Assembly (NCBI GenBank): GCA_020062665.1
Contig: JAGUVW010000068.1
Span: 1-64,000, forward strand
Direction: 5' to 3'
Origin: Pseudomonadales bacterium
Lineage (GTDB): Bacteria > Pseudomonadota > Gammaproteobacteria > Pseudomonadales > Ketobacteraceae
DNA: 64,000 nt
Below are positions 26,619-34,562 of this stretch, piece by piece (the stretch's first letter is position 1; each line of letters opens with the position of its first letter). The notes under the pieces are model-generated. The model was not told the origin of the DNA. It saw nothing but the letters and a program-made list of their open reading frames with translations, and did not search any database. The translations under genes were made by a program, and so were the position numbers.

Positions 26619-27932
26619 ATGCCCGCTAGTCTCTCTCTTTCCAGCATATTCAAAGGCATGGCTGCACTGGCTGTCGCCATCGCTGCCAGCCAGTCCGCTT
26701 TTGCCCAGGCTCCGTGCCAACCCAAGGCCAGCCTGCCGGCCGTTTCCGGTACGGTCATCAATGTTTCTACCGAAGCCCAGCTGCAGTCTGCCATCCAGAA
26801 TGCTCAGGCGAACACGACGGTGCTGCTGGCCGCCGGTACTTACAATCTGTCATCCACCCTTTATATCCGTCGCGGCAATATCACACTGCGCGGTGACGGT
26901 GATACCTGTGACAAGGTAGCGCTGGTGGGCAAAGGCATGGATAACGCCAGCTACGGCAATGTACCCTACGGTGTATGGAGCGACGCCACCGGCCTTACGC
27001 TCACGAACCTCACCATCCGCGACGTGTACTACCACGGCGTGATCCTGAACTCCGGTGCCCAGTCCCCCGTCTTCAGCAGCATCCAGATTCTGAACACCGG
27101 GCAGCAGCACCTGAAATCAAACCCCACCGCCTACGGCGTGGGCGTCAACAACGGCATCGTGAAGAACTCCCGCTTCGCCTACACCAATGGCGCCCCCACC
27201 ACTGATCATGGCTCGGGTGTTGGCTATACCAACGGTGTGGACGTCCACGGCGGCGCCAACTGGGTGATCAGTGGCAACCGCTTTGAAAACTTCCATACGC
27301 CGGATTCATCCGCCTGGTGGTGGAACCCGGCCATCCTGATGTGGAACGGCGCCAGCGGCACCATCGCCGAGAACAACGTGTTCGTGAATGTAGATCGCGC
27401 CATTGCTTTCGGCCTCATCGAGCGCGGCGGCAACTATGATCACAGTGGCGGCGTGATCCGCAACAACATGGTCTACGTCGCACCCAACCTGATGTCCGCC
27501 AACCGCAAGGCTGATTCCGACGCGGCGATTCTGGTGTGGAATTCACCCTCCACGGTCGTTGCCCACAACACCGTGAACACCAACGGCAACCTGAACAAGT
27601 CCATCGAGTTCCGCTTTGTGACCACTGGCGCATCCGCCATCAACAATCTGGTGGATGCACCGATTGGCTCGCGCAACTCCGGCACCTACAGCCAGTCAGG
27701 CAATTTGGCCACTGCCACCAGTGCGATGTTCAAGAACCCGGCCAGCGGTGATCTGCGCCTGGTGTCCACTGCCAGCGCGGCCATCAACAAGGTCAACAGC
27801 ACATCCCATGCGCCCACCGATGTGGACGGTAACACGCGCGGTGCCGCTGGCACGGTGGACATCGGCGCCCATGAGTTCGGCGTCGCCAGTCCGCCGAGCC
27901 CGCCCACCAACATCATCGGCACGCCGATCTGA
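26619..27932 (+). CDS. Secreted right-handed parallel beta-helix protein
   Basis: 437 aa with a Sec signal peptide (cleavage around AQSAFAQ|A, residue 30). About ten beta-helix coils follow, with pectate-lyase-like turns (TLRGDGDTCD, LTNLTIRDVYYHGVIL, a GSGVGYTNGVDVHG coil, AENNVFVNVDRAI, and IRNNMVY). The end is typical of the family: STSHAPTDVDGNTR, then VDIGAHEFG, then a Pro-rich tail. Beta-helix enzymes in polysaccharide loci are often lyases, epimerases or hydrolases of the polymer. No catalytic triad can be assigned. The C-terminal tail PPSPPTNI resembles that of the secreted protein at 41866. Confidence 0.82.
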   Translation: MPASLSLSSIFKGMAALAVAIAASQSAFAQAPCQPKASLPAVSGTVINVSTEAQLQSAIQNAQANTTVLLAAGTYNLSSTLYIRRGNITLRGDGDTCDKVALVGKGMDNASYGNVPYGVWSDATGLTLTNLTIRDVYYHGVILNSGAQSPVFSSIQILNTGQQHLKSNPTAYGVGVNNGIVKNSRFAYTNGAPTTDHGSGVGYTNGVDVHGGANWVISGNRFENFHTPDSSAWWWNPAILMWNGASGTIAENNVFVNVDRAIAFGLIERGGNYDHSGGVIRNNMVYVAPNLMSANRKADSDAAILVWNSPSTVVAHNTVNTNGNLNKSIEFRFVTTGASAINNLVDAPIGSRNSGTYSQSGNLATATSAMFKNPASGDLRLVSTASAAINKVNSTSHAPTDVDGNTRGAAGTVDIGAHEFGVASPPSPPTNIIGTPI

Positions 27933-27940
27933 AAACACCG

Positions 27941-27970
27941 AAGGGGTGATTTCGCAGGAAATCACCCCTT
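27941..27970 (+). terminator. Bidirectional hairpin terminator
   Basis: A perfect 13-bp stem (27941-27953 with 27958-27970) with a GCAG loop between the convergent beta-helix and manB genes. T-tracts are weak on both sides (CTTCTT on +, GTGTTTT on -). Confidence 0.7.
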
Positions 27971-27989
27971 CTTCATTCCAGGCACCGAC

Positions 27990-29360
27990 TCAATCCAGAT
28001 TGCGCAGAAACGCCAGCACCTCGTCGGTCATTTTCCGCATCAGCGCCGCATCTCCCCGCGTTTCCACATTCAGCCGCACCACCGGTTCGGTATTGGAGCT
28101 GCGCAGGTTCAAACGCCAATGCTCGAAAGACATCGACAGACCGTCGGTGCGATCGATCTCCACCGCCTGAGCGGCGTAACGTTGCTCCAGCGCGGCAATC
28201 GCCTGCGGGGCATTCGCCAGCTGCAGATTGATTTCGCCGGATGACGGATAGGCATCGATGCGCGCCTGCAGCAGCGCCGACAACGGCAGGTGGCGGCGGC
28301 ACAGCAACTCCATCACCAGCAGCCACGGAATCATGCCGCTGTCGCAATAATGAAAATCGCGGAAATAGTGGTGCGCGCTCATCTCGCCGCCGTAAATGGC
28401 GTTTTCCTTGCGCATGCGCTCCTTGATGAATGCGTGGCCGGTCTTGCTCATCACCGCGATGCCACCGCTGCGCTGGACGATGTCCTGCGTGTTCCACACC
28501 AGGCGGGGATCGTGAATGATTTTTTCGCCCTGGTGCTTGAGCAGGAAGGCTTCCGCCAGCAGGCCGACGATGTAGTAGCCTTCGACAAATTCGCCGCGCT
28601 CATCGAACAGAAAGCAGCGGTCGAAATCACCGTCCCAGGCGATGCCCATGTTGGCGCCGGCGGCGATCACCGCATCCGTGGTGACCTGACGTTTTTCCGG
28701 CAGCAGCGGATTGGGAATGCCGTTGGGAAAGGTGCCATCCGGTTCGTGGTGCACCTTGATGAATTCCACCGGAATCTTCAGCATGCGGAATTGCTGTTCC
28801 AGCGCGTCCACCACATGGCCGGCGGCGCCGTTGCCTGCATTCACCACCAGCTTCAGCGGCGTGATGGCGGCAGGCTCGATGTAGGTGAGCAGGTGCGCCA
28901 CGTAGGCGTCGAGAATGTTCTGTTGTGTCAGCTGGCCGCGGCGGGCGACTGGGGCAAAATCCTGTGATTCTGCCAGCCGTTTGATATCGTGCAGGCCGGA
29001 ATCGCCGCTGATGGGCTGGGAACCGGCCTTCACCAGCTTCATGCCGTTGTAGTCGATGGGATTGTGGCTGGCAGTGACGCAGATGCCGCCGTCCGCCTGC
29101 AGGTGTGGCACGGCAAAATACACTTCCTCGGTGCCGCACAGGCCGATGTCGATGACGTCGACGCCAGCATCCATCAGGCCGTCTGCCAGCGCCAGCTTGA
29201 GTTCCTCGCTGGTGAGGCGCACATCACCGCCCACCACCATGGTGCGGGCACCCAGCAACTGGCCGCAGGCGCGGCCGATGCGGTAGGCGATGTCGGTGTT
29301 GAGTTCGCTGCCCAGCTTGCCGCGAATGTCATAGGCCTTGAAACAGGTGAGTGATGCCAT
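27990..29360 (-). CDS. manB: Phosphomannomutase/phosphoglucomutase
   Basis: 456 aa alpha-D-phosphohexomutase. It interconverts mannose-6-phosphate and mannose-1-phosphate (and glucose phosphates in AlgC-type members). [13 protein letters not shown] contains the phosphoserine, and DGDFDRC is the metal-binding loop. [12 protein letters not shown] is the sugar-specificity loop and [12 protein letters not shown] the phosphate-binding C-terminal loop. It follows manC by 24 bp on the - strand, giving a two-gene GDP-mannose supply unit for the exopolysaccharide. ManB and AlgC subtypes cannot be separated from sequence alone. Confidence 0.92.
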   Translation of the reverse strand: MASLTCFKAYDIRGKLGSELNTDIAYRIGRACGQLLGARTMVVGGDVRLTSEELKLALADGLMDAGVDVIDIGLCGTEEVYFAVPHLQADGGICVTASHNPIDYNGMKLVKAGSQPISGDSGLHDIKRLAESQDFAPVARRGQLTQQNILDAYVAHLLTYIEPAAITPLKLVVNAGNGAAGHVVDALEQQFRMLKIPVEFIKVHHEPDGTFPNGIPNPLLPEKRQVTTDAVIAAGANMGIAWDGDFDRCFLFDERGEFVEGYYIVGLLAEAFLLKHQGEKIIHDPRLVWNTQDIVQRSGGIAVMSKTGHAFIKERMRKENAIYGGEMSAHHYFRDFHYCDSGMIPWLLVMELLCRRHLPLSALLQARIDAYPSSGEINLQLANAPQAIAALEQRYAAQAVEIDRTDGLSMSFEHWRLNLRSSNTEPVVRLNVETRGDAALMRKMTDEVLAFLRNLD

Positions 29361-29384
29361 GAACAGGTTCCTTGCGGCCGCGGC

Positions 29385-30794
29385 TCAGGCGCGGCCGTAC
29401 TTGTCTTCGAAACGGACGATGTCGTCCTCGCCCAGATAGGCGCCGGACTGCACTTCAATCATTTCCAGGGGGATCTTGCCGGGATTTTCCAGGGCATGCA
29501 CCACGCCCAGGGGAATGTAGGTGGACTGGTTTTCACCCACCAGATAGTGCTCGTCGCCACGGGTGACCTTGGCGGTGCCGGAAACCACGATCCAGTGCTC
29601 GGCGCGATGGTGATGCATCTGCACCGACAGCTTGGCGCCGGGATTCACGGTGATGCGTTTCACCTGGAAGCGCTCGCCCATGTCGATGGAATCGTACTTG
29701 CCCCAAGGGCGGTAGACTTCGCGGTGAATGCGGTATTCGTCGCGGCCCTGCTGCTTGAGCTGGTCGACGATTTTCTTCACGTCCTGGATCTGATCCTTGT
29801 TGGCCACCAGCACCGCGTCCGGCGTGTCCACCACCACCAGATTGTCCACGCCCAGGGTGGCCAGCAGCTTGTGAGTCGACTGCAGATAGCAGTTGGAAGT
29901 GGCACGGCTGATCACGTCGCCGATCACCACATTGCCATCGGCATCCTGCTGATCCAGCTCCCACAGGGCCGACCAGGAACCCACGTCACTCCAGCCCGCA
30001 TTCATGGGCACCATCACCGCCTGGGTGGTTTTTTCCATCACGGCATAGTCGATGGAGTCGTCGGGGCAGGTGCTGAAGGTGTCGCGGTCGATGCGGATGA
30101 AATCCAGATCCTGCTTGCCGGCGGCCAGGGCGGCGCGGCAGGCTTCCAGGATGTCCTTGTTGTGGGTGCCCAGTTCCGCCAGGTAGCGCGAGGGCTTGAA
30201 CACGAACATGCCGCTGTTCCAGAAGTACTCGCCGGATTCCACATAGCGGGTGGCGGTGGCCAGGTCGGGCTTTTCCACAAAACGGTTGATCTTGCGACCC
30301 TCACCTTGAGCAGATGCTGGCTGGCTGGCATTGATGTAGCCGTAGCCGGTTTCTGGCCGGGTGGGCTGGATGCCGAAGGTCACCAGAAAATCCTGTTCAG
30401 CGTAACGGCCGGCTTCTGCAACCGACTGGCGGAAGGCAGCGCCATCCCGGATGGCATGATCCGCCGGCAGGATCAGCATGGGCAGGTCGGCCATGTGCTG
30501 CAGAATGTGGGCGGCGGCCAGGGCAATGGCAGGTGCAGTGTTGCGGCCGAAGGGTTCCAGCAGGATGGCGGCCGGCTTGATGCCGATCTGGCGCAGCTGC
30601 TCGGCCACCAGGAAACGGTGATCTTCATTGCAGACGATGACGGGGTTCTGCAGATCCAGACCCTGCAGGCGTTGCAGGGTCTGTTGCAGCATGGTGGTGG
30701 AACCCAGCAGCGGCAGGAACTGTTTGGGGTAGAGCGCCCGCGACTGGGGCCACAGCCGGGAACCCGATCCACCGGCCAGAATGACTGGAATCAT
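29385..30794 (-). CDS. manC: Bifunctional mannose-1-phosphate guanylyltransferase/mannose-6-phosphate isomerase
   Basis: 469 aa type II enzyme. The N-terminal nucleotidyltransferase has GGSGSRLWP and PKQFLPL, with FVEKPD and [10 protein letters not shown] farther on. The C-terminal cupin (about 350-469) has [18 protein letters not shown] (metal-binding His cluster) and the PSI catalytic region. It makes GDP-mannose from fructose-6-phosphate-derived mannose, upstream of manB in the same transcript. An AGGAT-type site precedes the ATG. Confidence 0.95.
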   Translation of the reverse strand: MIPVILAGGSGSRLWPQSRALYPKQFLPLLGSTTMLQQTLQRLQGLDLQNPVIVCNEDHRFLVAEQLRQIGIKPAAILLEPFGRNTAPAIALAAAHILQHMADLPMLILPADHAIRDGAAFRQSVAEAGRYAEQDFLVTFGIQPTRPETGYGYINASQPASAQGEGRKINRFVEKPDLATATRYVESGEYFWNSGMFVFKPSRYLAELGTHNKDILEACRAALAAGKQDLDFIRIDRDTFSTCPDDSIDYAVMEKTTQAVMVPMNAGWSDVGSWSALWELDQQDADGNVVIGDVISRATSNCYLQSTHKLLATLGVDNLVVVDTPDAVLVANKDQIQDVKKIVDQLKQQGRDEYRIHREVYRPWGKYDSIDMGERFQVKRITVNPGAKLSVQMHHHRAEHWIVVSGTAKVTRGDEHYLVGENQSTYIPLGVVHALENPGKIPLEMIEVQSGAYLGEDDIVRFEDKYGRA

Positions 30795-31025
30795 GATCTA
30801 TCCTTTCTGAATGAATGTGTCCGCCTGACAAACAGCGCCCTGCACCATTGCCCTGCTCACAGAACGGGCCGATTTTAAAAGAGCCAGGGGACAAAATAAC
30901 AGGACTTATTAACGAAGCGCTGAAAATCCCCGTCGCCATGGGTTTGCCCGATTTGAACCGCCTTGCTGCCCGTGTTTTAATCCGCGGGCATTTGCCACAC
31001 CTCACTATCTGGCCGGGACGCTCCC

Positions 31026-32132
31026 TTGACAGCAAGTCCAACTGACTACCACATCGCGCTGGCGCCCTGCGATTCCCAGTGGCTGCTGGCTGAATGGCGG
31101 GAACTCGAAGCACGGGCCGATTCCACCTTTTTCACGTCCGCCTGCTGGGTCGCAACCTGGCTGGAATCCCTGCGCCCTGATACGCAGGTCGCTGTCATCC
31201 GCCACCAGCAGCACATCGTGGGCCTGGGCCTGCTGTGCTGGCGCCAGGAGCGGCGTCACCGGGTGCTGACATCCACCGTGCTGCGCCTGGCCCGCACCGG
31301 CGATCCGCTGGATGACCAGATCTGGATCGAATACAACGGCCTGCTGCTGGATGCGCAACACCAACACACTGCGCCCTCTGCCTTTGCGGCCTGGCTGCTG
31401 GAACAGCAGGATTGGGACGAGTTCGAACTGGGCGCCACGGATTCGCGCCAGATGCGCCTTTACCATCCCCCCGGCTGCACCGCCGTGGAGCGCTGGTCGG
31501 CACCCGCCTACGGGGTGGATCTGGTGGCCCTGCGGCAGCAGCAGATCACCTACCTCGACAGCCTGTCCCGCAACACCCGCTATCAGATCAACCGCTGCCG
31601 CAAGCGCTATGAGTCCGGCGGCCAGCTGACCTTCACCGTTGTTTCATCCGCCGCTGCCATGCTGGCGATCTGGCCGGCGCTGGGGCAGTTGCACCTGGCG
31701 CGCTGGGGCCACGACGAACAGGGCAGCGGCTTCGCCAATCCCCGCTTTGTGCAGTTTCATGAAAACCTGATCCGGCACGGCGCGCCCCAGGGCCAGGTGG
31801 AGTTCTGCACCCTGTCCCTGGATGACCGGCTGATCGGCGTGCTCTACAACTTCATCTACAGGAACTGGGTGTATTTCTATCTCAGCGGCCTGAGCGACGA
31901 GGCGGACAACCAGCTCAAGCCCGGCCTGCTGCTGCACAGTCTGGCCATTCAGCACTATCTGGAACGCGGTCTGGACTACTATGACTTCATGGGGGGCGAA
32001 TCCCGCTACAAGCAATCCCTGGGAAGCAGGCACGGCGATCTGCAGCTGGTGAGTTTCCAGCGGCCACGCCTGGCCTTGAAACTGGAACAACTGGGGCGTC
32101 GTCTGAAACACGGCATCCGGCAGGAACGGTAA
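31026..32132 (+). CDS. CelD/BcsL-like GNAT acyltransferase, first gene of the XrtA operon
   Basis: 368 aa cytoplasmic GNAT protein of the cellulose-biosynthesis CelD type (pattern TRYQINRCRKRYESGG, then LDDRLIGVLYNFIYRNWVYFYLSG, then DYYDFMGGESRYKQSLG near the end). These often acylate or aminoacylate sugars in polysaccharide loci. The start is a TTG at 31026: an in-frame stop lies at 30978, the only other codons are ATT/CTG-like, and GGGA sits eight bases upstream. It is 6 bp from xrtA. The 231-bp gap upstream (30795-31025) separates it from the divergent manC and shows no clear promoter. Confidence 0.82.
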   Translation: MTASPTDYHIALAPCDSQWLLAEWRELEARADSTFFTSACWVATWLESLRPDTQVAVIRHQQHIVGLGLLCWRQERRHRVLTSTVLRLARTGDPLDDQIWIEYNGLLLDAQHQHTAPSAFAAWLLEQQDWDEFELGATDSRQMRLYHPPGCTAVERWSAPAYGVDLVALRQQQITYLDSLSRNTRYQINRCRKRYESGGQLTFTVVSSAAAMLAIWPALGQLHLARWGHDEQGSGFANPRFVQFHENLIRHGAPQGQVEFCTLSLDDRLIGVLYNFIYRNWVYFYLSGLSDEADNQLKPGLLLHSLAIQHYLERGLDYYDFMGGESRYKQSLGSRHGDLQLVSFQRPRLALKLEQLGRRLKHGIRQER

Positions 32133-32138
32133 TCATCC

Positions 32139-33650
32139 ATGAGCAGTACAACAACGCTGGAACAGCCACTGACACCCGACACCGCCAGCCGCTGGCGCAA
32201 TGCCTTACTGCTGTGGCTGCTGGCCTGGGCACTGGTGTTCTGGCAACCCTTGCTGGGGGCCGCCAGCGTCTGGATCGTCAACGATACCTTCAACCACTGT
32301 TTTCTGGTGCTGCCGGCGGCGCTGTACGCCATCTGGCAACAACGCGGCGCAGTGCTGGCTCAGCCACCGCGCCTTTCCCTGCTGGGTGGGCTGGCCACTC
32401 TGGGCGCGCTGGGGGTGATGGCGCTGGGTCAGGCTGCCTATATCGACGTGTTGCAGCACATGGCCATGTTCGGCCTGCTGCCGGCCCTGGCGCTGATGCT
32501 GTTCGGCTGGCGGGTGATCCGGCAGATCTGGTTTCCGCTGCTGTTCATCCTGTTCAGCGTGCCGGTGGGCGAGGAATTCATGCCCCAGTTCCAGGCCATC
32601 ACCGCCGACATTGCCATTGCCATCCTGCAACTGATTGGCGTGCCGGTGTACCGGGACGGGCTGTACATCACCGTGCCCAATGGCCATTTCGTGGTGGCGG
32701 AAGCCTGTTCCGGCGTACGCTTCTTTATCGCCTGCGTGGTACTTGGCACAGCCTATGCCTATCTGAACTTTGTATCGCGCTGGCGTGCGCTGGCCTTTGC
32801 GCTGTTTTCGGTGGTGCTGCCCATTGTGGCCAACGGCATTCGGGCCTTCGGCATCATTTATGTGGGTCATATCAGCAACATGAAGCACGCCGCCGGGGCG
32901 GATCACCTGATTTATGGCTGGTTCTTCTTCGCCCTGGTGGTGGCGCTGCTGCTGGTGGCGGGGCATTTCTTTTCGGACGGTCATCGGCCCTGGCAGAACC
33001 GGACTACCCAGGTGGATGCCGGCTGGCAGAGCCACTGGCGTCCAGCCACCCTGCTGCTGGCCGCAGCGCCGCTCTTGCTGGCAGTGGCACTGAGTCTGGC
33101 CCTGTCCGGCTATGGCGAAGCAGCCTTCCGCCTGACTCCTGCCGGGCTGACCCCGATCAGCGAGGAACAGGCGGGCCAGCTGGACTGGACACCCCGTCTG
33201 CACGGCGCCGACGAATACCGCACCGGGCAGGACAACAGCAGTGGCGCCCGCTTTTTCCAGGGCATTTATCACTTCAATAGCCAGGGAAAAGAAATGGTGA
33301 GCGGGGCCAACCGCGTCTATGATATCGAGCTGTGGTCAATAAAAGGCCAGTTCCAGCTGGACAGCCCTGGCCTTGGCACCATTACCGTGCTGGATCTGAC
33401 CTCCCTGCGCAACCGCCAGCGGCTGGTGGCCTACTGGTATGCGGTGCCCGGCCAGGTATCCAGCAGCGCGGTGCGCACCAAGCTGCGCCAGGCGGTGAAC
33501 ACCCTGCTGCTGCAACCGTCGGGCGGGGCTCTGGTCAGCGCCAGCCTCGACTACCGGGGCGACCAGCAGCAGGCCCTGGCCAGACTGCAGCGAATACTCG
33601 ATCAACACGCGTTGAAACTGACGGAAACGCCCCCGGCAACCGGAGACTGA
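32139..33650 (+). CDS. xrtA: Exosortase A fused to an EpsI-type domain
   Basis: 503 aa. Eight or more membrane helices carry the exosortase active site: Cys190 in VAEACSGVRFF, Arg235 in NGIRAFGI and His256 in DHLIYGW, spread over the last helices as in the family. From about residue 290 a periplasmic EpsI-type domain follows (DWTP...YRTGQ...FFQGIYHF, then AYWY). The exosortase cuts PEP-CTERM signals and attaches or releases surface proteins. It stands in one operon with the neighbours at 31026-41512 (6-bp gaps either side), in the order expected for XrtA loci. Confidence 0.95.
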   Translation: MSSTTTLEQPLTPDTASRWRNALLLWLLAWALVFWQPLLGAASVWIVNDTFNHCFLVLPAALYAIWQQRGAVLAQPPRLSLLGGLATLGALGVMALGQAAYIDVLQHMAMFGLLPALALMLFGWRVIRQIWFPLLFILFSVPVGEEFMPQFQAITADIAIAILQLIGVPVYRDGLYITVPNGHFVVAEACSGVRFFIACVVLGTAYAYLNFVSRWRALAFALFSVVLPIVANGIRAFGIIYVGHISNMKHAAGADHLIYGWFFFALVVALLLVAGHFFSDGHRPWQNRTTQVDAGWQSHWRPATLLLAAAPLLLAVALSLALSGYGEAAFRLTPAGLTPISEEQAGQLDWTPRLHGADEYRTGQDNSSGARFFQGIYHFNSQGKEMVSGANRVYDIELWSIKGQFQLDSPGLGTITVLDLTSLRNRQRLVAYWYAVPGQVSSSAVRTKLRQAVNTLLLQPSGGALVSASLDYRGDQQQALARLQRILDQHALKLTETPPATGD

Positions 33651-33656
33651 ACTGCC

Positions 33657-34478
33657 ATGCAACATGCCATGACCATCGATGTGGAAGATTACTTTCAGGT
33701 CGGCGCATTCGAAAACCTGATCACGCCGGCAGACTGGGACAAGATGACCCCACGGGTGGAAGCCAACACCGACAAGCTGCTGCAGCTGTTTGCCGATCAC
33801 AACACCACGGCCACCTTCTTCACCCTGGGCTGGATCGCGGAGCGTTTCCCGCAACTTATCCGCCGCATCGTCGAGCAGGGTCACGAACTGGCCAGCCACG
33901 GCACCATGCACCAGCGCGCCAGCCACCAGACACCCGCCGAATTCAAGGCCGACGTGGGTGACGCCAAGCGCCTGCTGGAAGACCTGTCCGGCAAGCCCAT
34001 CGTGGGCTACCGGGCGCCGAGCTTTTCCTTCACCAAGCAGAATCAGTGGGCCTACGACATCCTGGCAGAAGAAGGCTACCGCTACAGTTCCAGCGTCTAT
34101 CCCATCGTGCACGATCACTACGGCATTCCGGACGCACCGCGCTTCCGCTACTCCACCACCTCCGGCATCGACGAGATCCCTCTGAGCACACTGCCCATGC
34201 TGGGGAAAAACCTGCCCATCTCCGGCGGCGGCTATTTCCGCCTGTATCCGTACGCCGTTACCCGCTGGGCCGTGAACCGCTTCGCCCACAAGGAAACCCA
34301 GCCCTACATCTTCTATATGCATCCGTGGGAAGTGGATCCGGATCAACCGCGCGTGGAAGGCGCCTCGGCCAGGAGCAAGTTCCGCCACTACCTGAACCTG
34401 AAAAAAGTGGAATCCCGCCTGGATCAGCTGCTGCGGGATTTCGAGTGGTCGTCGATGCGCAACCTGTTCGGCTACTGA
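33657..34478 (+). CDS. XrtA-associated polysaccharide deacetylase
   Basis: 273 aa NodB-family deacetylase of the exosortase-associated subgroup: starts near AMTIDVEDYF (Asp of the metal site), ATFFTLGW, SHGTMHQ (zinc histidines), YRAPSFSFT, and a long C-terminal extension with FYMHPWE. There is no signal peptide, so it acts on a cytoplasmic intermediate or is exported otherwise. It is 6 bp after xrtA. It is distinct in sequence from the deacetylase at 15680. Confidence 0.93.
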   Translation: MQHAMTIDVEDYFQVGAFENLITPADWDKMTPRVEANTDKLLQLFADHNTTATFFTLGWIAERFPQLIRRIVEQGHELASHGTMHQRASHQTPAEFKADVGDAKRLLEDLSGKPIVGYRAPSFSFTKQNQWAYDILAEEGYRYSSSVYPIVHDHYGIPDAPRFRYSTTSGIDEIPLSTLPMLGKNLPISGGGYFRLYPYAVTRWAVNRFAHKETQPYIFYMHPWEVDPDQPRVEGASARSKFRHYLNLKKVESRLDQLLRDFEWSSMRNLFGY

Positions 34479-34562
34479 TTCAAATACGGCTGCAGGGATG
34501 GCAATCCGCGAGTCATCATATAAAATCCCGACGCACCTCAACCCCGCCCATGGCAGCCGACT

